Assembly: GCF_045679555.1 (NCBI RefSeq)
Contig: NC_092099.1
Span: 14,398,076-14,462,075 of the forward strand
Source of the DNA: Salvelinus alpinus
Taxonomy: Eukaryota; Chordata; Actinopteri; Salmoniformes; Salmonidae
Reading direction: 5' to 3'
DNA length: 64,000 bases
Part shown: positions 60,550 to 64,000 of the stretch, piece after piece
How the letters are laid out: each line of letters opens with the position of its first letter
Position numbering within the stretch: the first letter of the stretch is position 1
The notes under the pieces: model-generated
The model's input: the letters and a program-made list of their open reading frames with translations, nothing else
The model's database searches: none
What the model was told of the DNA's origin: nothing
Made by a program: the position numbers and the translations under genes

Positions 60550-62000
60550 CCTAAAGCAGTGTTACTCACTATTTTTTGTAAGGGGGCCACTTTGGGTTGA
60601 GACAATCATTCAGAGGGCCGCACAGATCTTTAATTTGTTGTACTTTTTCTTCCAATATTATCAATTGCATGCAATTGATTTGATGTACAGCACATCACAA
60701 ATACAGTATATACATACACACATCAAATAGGCTGCATCACATGTGTAAGACCCATATTAAGGGTTACCTCAGTAGTTGGATGAGTGAAAATGTCCCTTCT
60801 GCTCCTTGACTGAATTCATTCTAAATGTATAGTCTGTTGTTGCTATCCTTGTAAGGCAATCCAGGTGTGCAGTGATCAGTCAGTTTCTGTTTTTGTTTCA
60901 CAATGTTCATTGTTGAAAATGTTGCTGCAAATGCATAAGTGCTGACAAAAAATGATGTCACCTTTTGTATACACTGCTTCAGAAGTAGATACTCTGTGTC
61001 TGACACAAGGCTCCAGAAATGGGTAACACCTGATCTTAGTTCACCTTGCAATGTGTCATTTGCCTGCAGCTCCACTGTCTCACTCTCTATTCCAGCACGG
61101 TCAGGACAGAGGGCTATGATGACGGGTCAGAGATGACACTGGTACATGAAAGGGGTTCTCAATGAAGTTGAAAAACTCCTTGACTCAAACTCCAACTTCA
61201 ACTCTTCCAATACACGCACAAAGGCATCATAGCTAAAGTGTTGCAGTATGTCTGGGTTGGATGTGGTGACTGCTCTTGAGTTTTGGGAAATGAACAAACT
61301 GTCTGTCAGGTATGAACAGTGTGGTGATTTTATTTTGAAATGCTGTGACCACACGTAGCATTTTGCCCGGAGTTTTAGCTTTCCCCTGGAGCTGGAGATT
61401 CACCGTGTTCAGGTGGAAGGTGATGTCAGTTTTTTTTAAACAGCTTTAAATCCACTGTGGATCATCCAGCTCTAACTCCTCTCTCCCCTTGCTTGCAACA
61501 AATTCACAGATTTGAGAGAGGAGAGAGAGAAATCTTTTCAAAACTCTGCCACGAGACAGCCATCGCACCTCATTGTGAAATATCAAGTCGCAGTATTCTG
61601 TCTGGTATTCCTCCAGCAACTCGCGGAATTGCCAGTGATTCAGTGCCCTCGCAAGATTAATGTTCACCACACGCATGACTTGCTGCATCACATTCTGTAA
61701 GCCACAGTCTTTAAATTTAGCCACAAGTGCTTCCTGATGGGTAACAGGACATGGTAATGTAGCACAGCTCATTGGGGAAAAAAATGTCAAGTGCGGTGTT
61801 ATATGGAGGGTGTAAAGACATAAGCACTGTAGAATACAAGGGCTCAAGCATCCATCATAAATGAGGAATGGAGGAGACCGCATTTGCCAGCTCACAAATT
61901 AGACCACTGGCAGAAATCATGGGCAATACGGGGAAATTGGATCTGAGGGCAGTCAATGACACTGAAATTCCTTTTCTGGGTTGGATGGACATTTGTTTTA
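60550..62000 (-). pseudogene. hAT transposase pseudogene of the GTF2IRD2/ZBED-like group
   Basis: Minus-strand pieces: 61895-61446 has VNINLARALNHWQFRELLEE, FHNEVRWLSRGRVLKRFLSL and a DDPQWI end. 61075-60821 has YAFAATFSTMNIVKQKQKLT, the hAT C-terminal dimerisation motif. Frameshifts and stops separate them. The flanking gtaagggggccactttggg at 60576 is a typical hAT-related repeat arm. Confidence 0.75.
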
Positions 62001-62026
62001 GTTTGCTTGATCCCATTTCACTGTAA

Positions 62027-62076
62027 GGTTGTAACTGTTGTATTCGGCACATGTGACAAATAACATTTGATTTGAA
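62027..62076 (+). repeat. LINE tail fragment
   Basis: tgttgtattcggcacatgtg followed by acaaataacatttgatttga, the same 3' tail as at 31060-31108. Confidence 0.6.
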
Positions 62077-62224
62077 GGTCAAGGGTCAGCCCCTAGCAGA
62101 GTGCAGTAAAGACTCAGATGGTAATCTCTTACCAGGTTTCCGGGAATATAAAACAGCTTACTTCTTCAGGTTAACAGCCACTTGTGTACCCTGATGATAC
62201 TTTAAAGTTGTGATCAGAATTGAC

Positions 62225-62640
62225 CTGCTCTGCCCTTCATAGTCAAATGCATATACAGATGCCGTATCTGTAATGAATACTCAGGGAGAAAAAGGTGTAG
62301 ATTCACACGCAGATCGCGGTAGGTGTTTATTTCACCTTCACAGAAGGCAGGAACCATGGTCACAGGCAGGCAATGGTCATACACAGGTAGGCAAACAGGC
62401 AAGTGAATCATAACTAGGACTGAAGGCTATAACTGGTTCTCACAAGCGTGCTAGGAAAAGGCTTAGTAGAGTCAAAACGAACAATACCTCACAAAGGCAC
62501 AAACAGAATGAATTGAACTAAATAAGGAGCTGATGAGACCAGGTGAGTAATTAACACAGGTGAAATCAATGAACAAAAATGAAAGACAGGGCTACGTTCG
62601 AGAACACAAAGAAACAGGGCTACGTTCAAAAACACAACAG
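62225..62640. repeat. Possible gypsy-related fragment
   Basis: gtgtagattcacacgcagat and tgtttatttcaccttcacag recall the region next to salmonid gypsy LTRs. A 26-bp unit (gggctacgttcgagaacac) occurs twice at 62590-62632. Ends are not resolved. Confidence 0.35.
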
Positions 62641-62977
62641 AACAGAACACAAGGTTGACTAAGAAAATAAATGTAGAACCTTACAGTGTCTTAATTTGAT
62701 AATCCTGATGTTGTTGCAGGAATCTTCCTGTACAGCAGGACATGCAAACTTGTAGTGTATTCTAGGTTTAAAAAGGCTTGTAAAGTTTGGAATTTCCACG
62801 TAAAAATGTCAGACTTGATTTGCCCTTTCAAAAAATGTATTAACCCATACATTTTTCCCCCATTAATTATAATTTACATAACAATGTACATTTGCTGTTG
62901 CTACAGGATTATATTCCTCCTGTGTGAAACTGTCTCAAATTAAGATATGGCATCTGTAAGAGATGTAACATACAATG

Positions 62978-63403
62978 AGTATACCAAACATTAGGAACAC
63001 ATTCCTAATATGGAGTTGCACCCCCCTTTGCCCTCAGAACAGCCTCAATTCGTCGTGGCATGGTCTCTACAAGGTGTCAAAAGCATTCCACAGTGATGCT
63101 GGCCCATGTTGACTCCAATGCTTCCCACAGTTGTGTCAAGTTGGCTGGATGTCCTTTGGATGGTGGACCATTGTTGAAACTTATGTGAAACTGTTGAGCG
63201 TGAAGAACCAGCAGTGTTGAAGTTCTTGACAAAAACCGGTGTGCCTGGCACCTACTATCATACCCCGTTCAAAGGCACTTAAATATTTGATCTTGCCCAT
63301 TCATCCTCTGAAAGGCACACAAACACAACCCATGTCTCAATTGTCTTAAAGCTTAAAAATCCTTCTTTAACCTGTCTCCTCCCCTTCAGCTGCACTGATT
63401 GAA
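62978..63403. mobile_element. MITE copy 2 (same family as 30392-30898), truncated at the right
   Basis: Begins aatgagtataccaaacatta and follows copy 1 through ggcccatgttgactccaatg and ttaacctgtctcctcccctt. It stops at gctgcactgattga, where LINE coding sequence starts. Confidence 0.85.
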
Positions 63404-64000
63404 TGCTGTTCATTGACTACAGCTCAGTGTTCAACACCATAGTGCCCACGGAGCTCATCACTAAGCTAAAGACCCTGGGACTAAACATCTACCTCTGCAA
63501 CTGGATCCTGGACTTCCTGACGGGCCGCCCCCAGGTGGTAAGGGTAGGCAACAACACATCTGCCACGCTGATCTTCAACACTGGGGCCCCTCAGGGGTGT
63601 GTACTTAGTCCCCTCCTGTACTGCTTGTTCACCCACAACTGCGTGGCCAAACACGACTCCAACACCATCATTAAGTTTGCTGACGACACAACAGTGGTAG
63701 GCCTGATTACCGACAACGATGAGACAGCCTATAGGGAGGAGGTCTGAGACCTGGCAGTGTGGTGCCAGGACAACAACCTCTCCCTCAATGTGAGCAAGAC
63801 AAAGGAGCTGATCGTGGACTACAGGAAAAGGCGGGCCGAACAGGCCCCCATTAATATTGACGGTGCTGTAGTGGAGCGGGTCGAGAGTTTCAAGTTCCTT
63901 GGTGTCCACATCACCAACAAACTATCATGGTCCAAACACACCAAGACAGTCATTAAGAGGGCACGACAACACCTTTTCCCCCTCAGGAGATTGAAAAGAT
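63404..64000 (+). pseudogene. LINE (L2/Rex-like) reverse transcriptase fragment, running off the right edge
   Basis: Reads [34 protein letters not shown], then the catalytic [14 protein letters not shown] box, and further LSLNVSKTKELIVDYRK. A single in-frame TGA lies at about 63746, after which the frame continues to the window end (VESFKFLGVHIT). The domain is well preserved for a 5'-truncated copy. Its junction with the MITE is abrupt. Confidence 0.85.

Overview
The window is vertebrate nuclear DNA from a teleost, most likely a salmonid. Genes are split by GT-AG introns. The repeats are typical of salmonid genomes: several Tc1/mariner families (two copies are Sleeping Beauty-like), tRNA-derived SINEs including HpaI-type copies, Ty3/gypsy pieces and a solo LTR, hAT-like MITEs, L2/Rex-like LINE ends and long dinucleotide arrays. 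The exact species cannot be read from the sequence.

About 70% of the window (204-45837, minus strand) is the 5' two thirds of lrp2 (megalin), a giant endocytic receptor of the LDL-receptor family. I traced 47 coding exons plus two candidate micro-exons. They add up to 8851 nt with intron phase kept at every junction, about 2950 residues. In transcript order: signal peptide (45.8 kb), 7 LDLR-A repeats (38.9-34.0 kb), two EGF modules and propeller 1, EGF and propeller 2, EGF and 8 LDLR-A repeats (24.1-21.9 kb), two EGF modules and propeller 3, EGF and propeller 4, EGF and propeller 5, EGF and propeller 6, then EGF and the first six LDLR-A repeats of cluster III at the left edge. The 7 then 8 repeat pattern and residue-level likeness identify LRP2 rather than LRP1. 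The rest of cluster III, cluster IV, the transmembrane helix and the cytoplasmic tail lie beyond position 1.

Head-to-head with lrp2, on the plus strand (47582-51108), is ccdc89, a seven-exon coiled-coil gene of 354 codons that is complete here. The first codons of the two genes are 1.75 kb apart. No gene was recognised to the right of ccdc89. About 51.1-64.0 kb is mostly recognisable mobile-element debris: Tc1 copies in both orientations, SINEs, a hAT MITE with a perfect 8-bp duplication, a possible long-terminal-repeat block, a solo LTR with a perfect 5-bp duplication, a hAT/GTF2IRD2-like pseudogene and a LINE reverse-transcriptase fragment.

Several lrp2 introns are almost wholly mobile DNA. 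Intron 44 is a Tc1 element holding a gypsy element. Intron 29 is a Tc1 holding at least four other repeats. Intron 12 is a LINE tail hit by a Sleeping Beauty-like element and a MITE. Intron 5 is a hAT-like element holding a SINE. The most unusual gene-level signal is a local duplication around the last exon of LDLR-A cluster II. It carries two phase-compatible micro-exons (21 and 15 nt) that would insert related Pro-rich linkers where the recalled mammalian protein has none.
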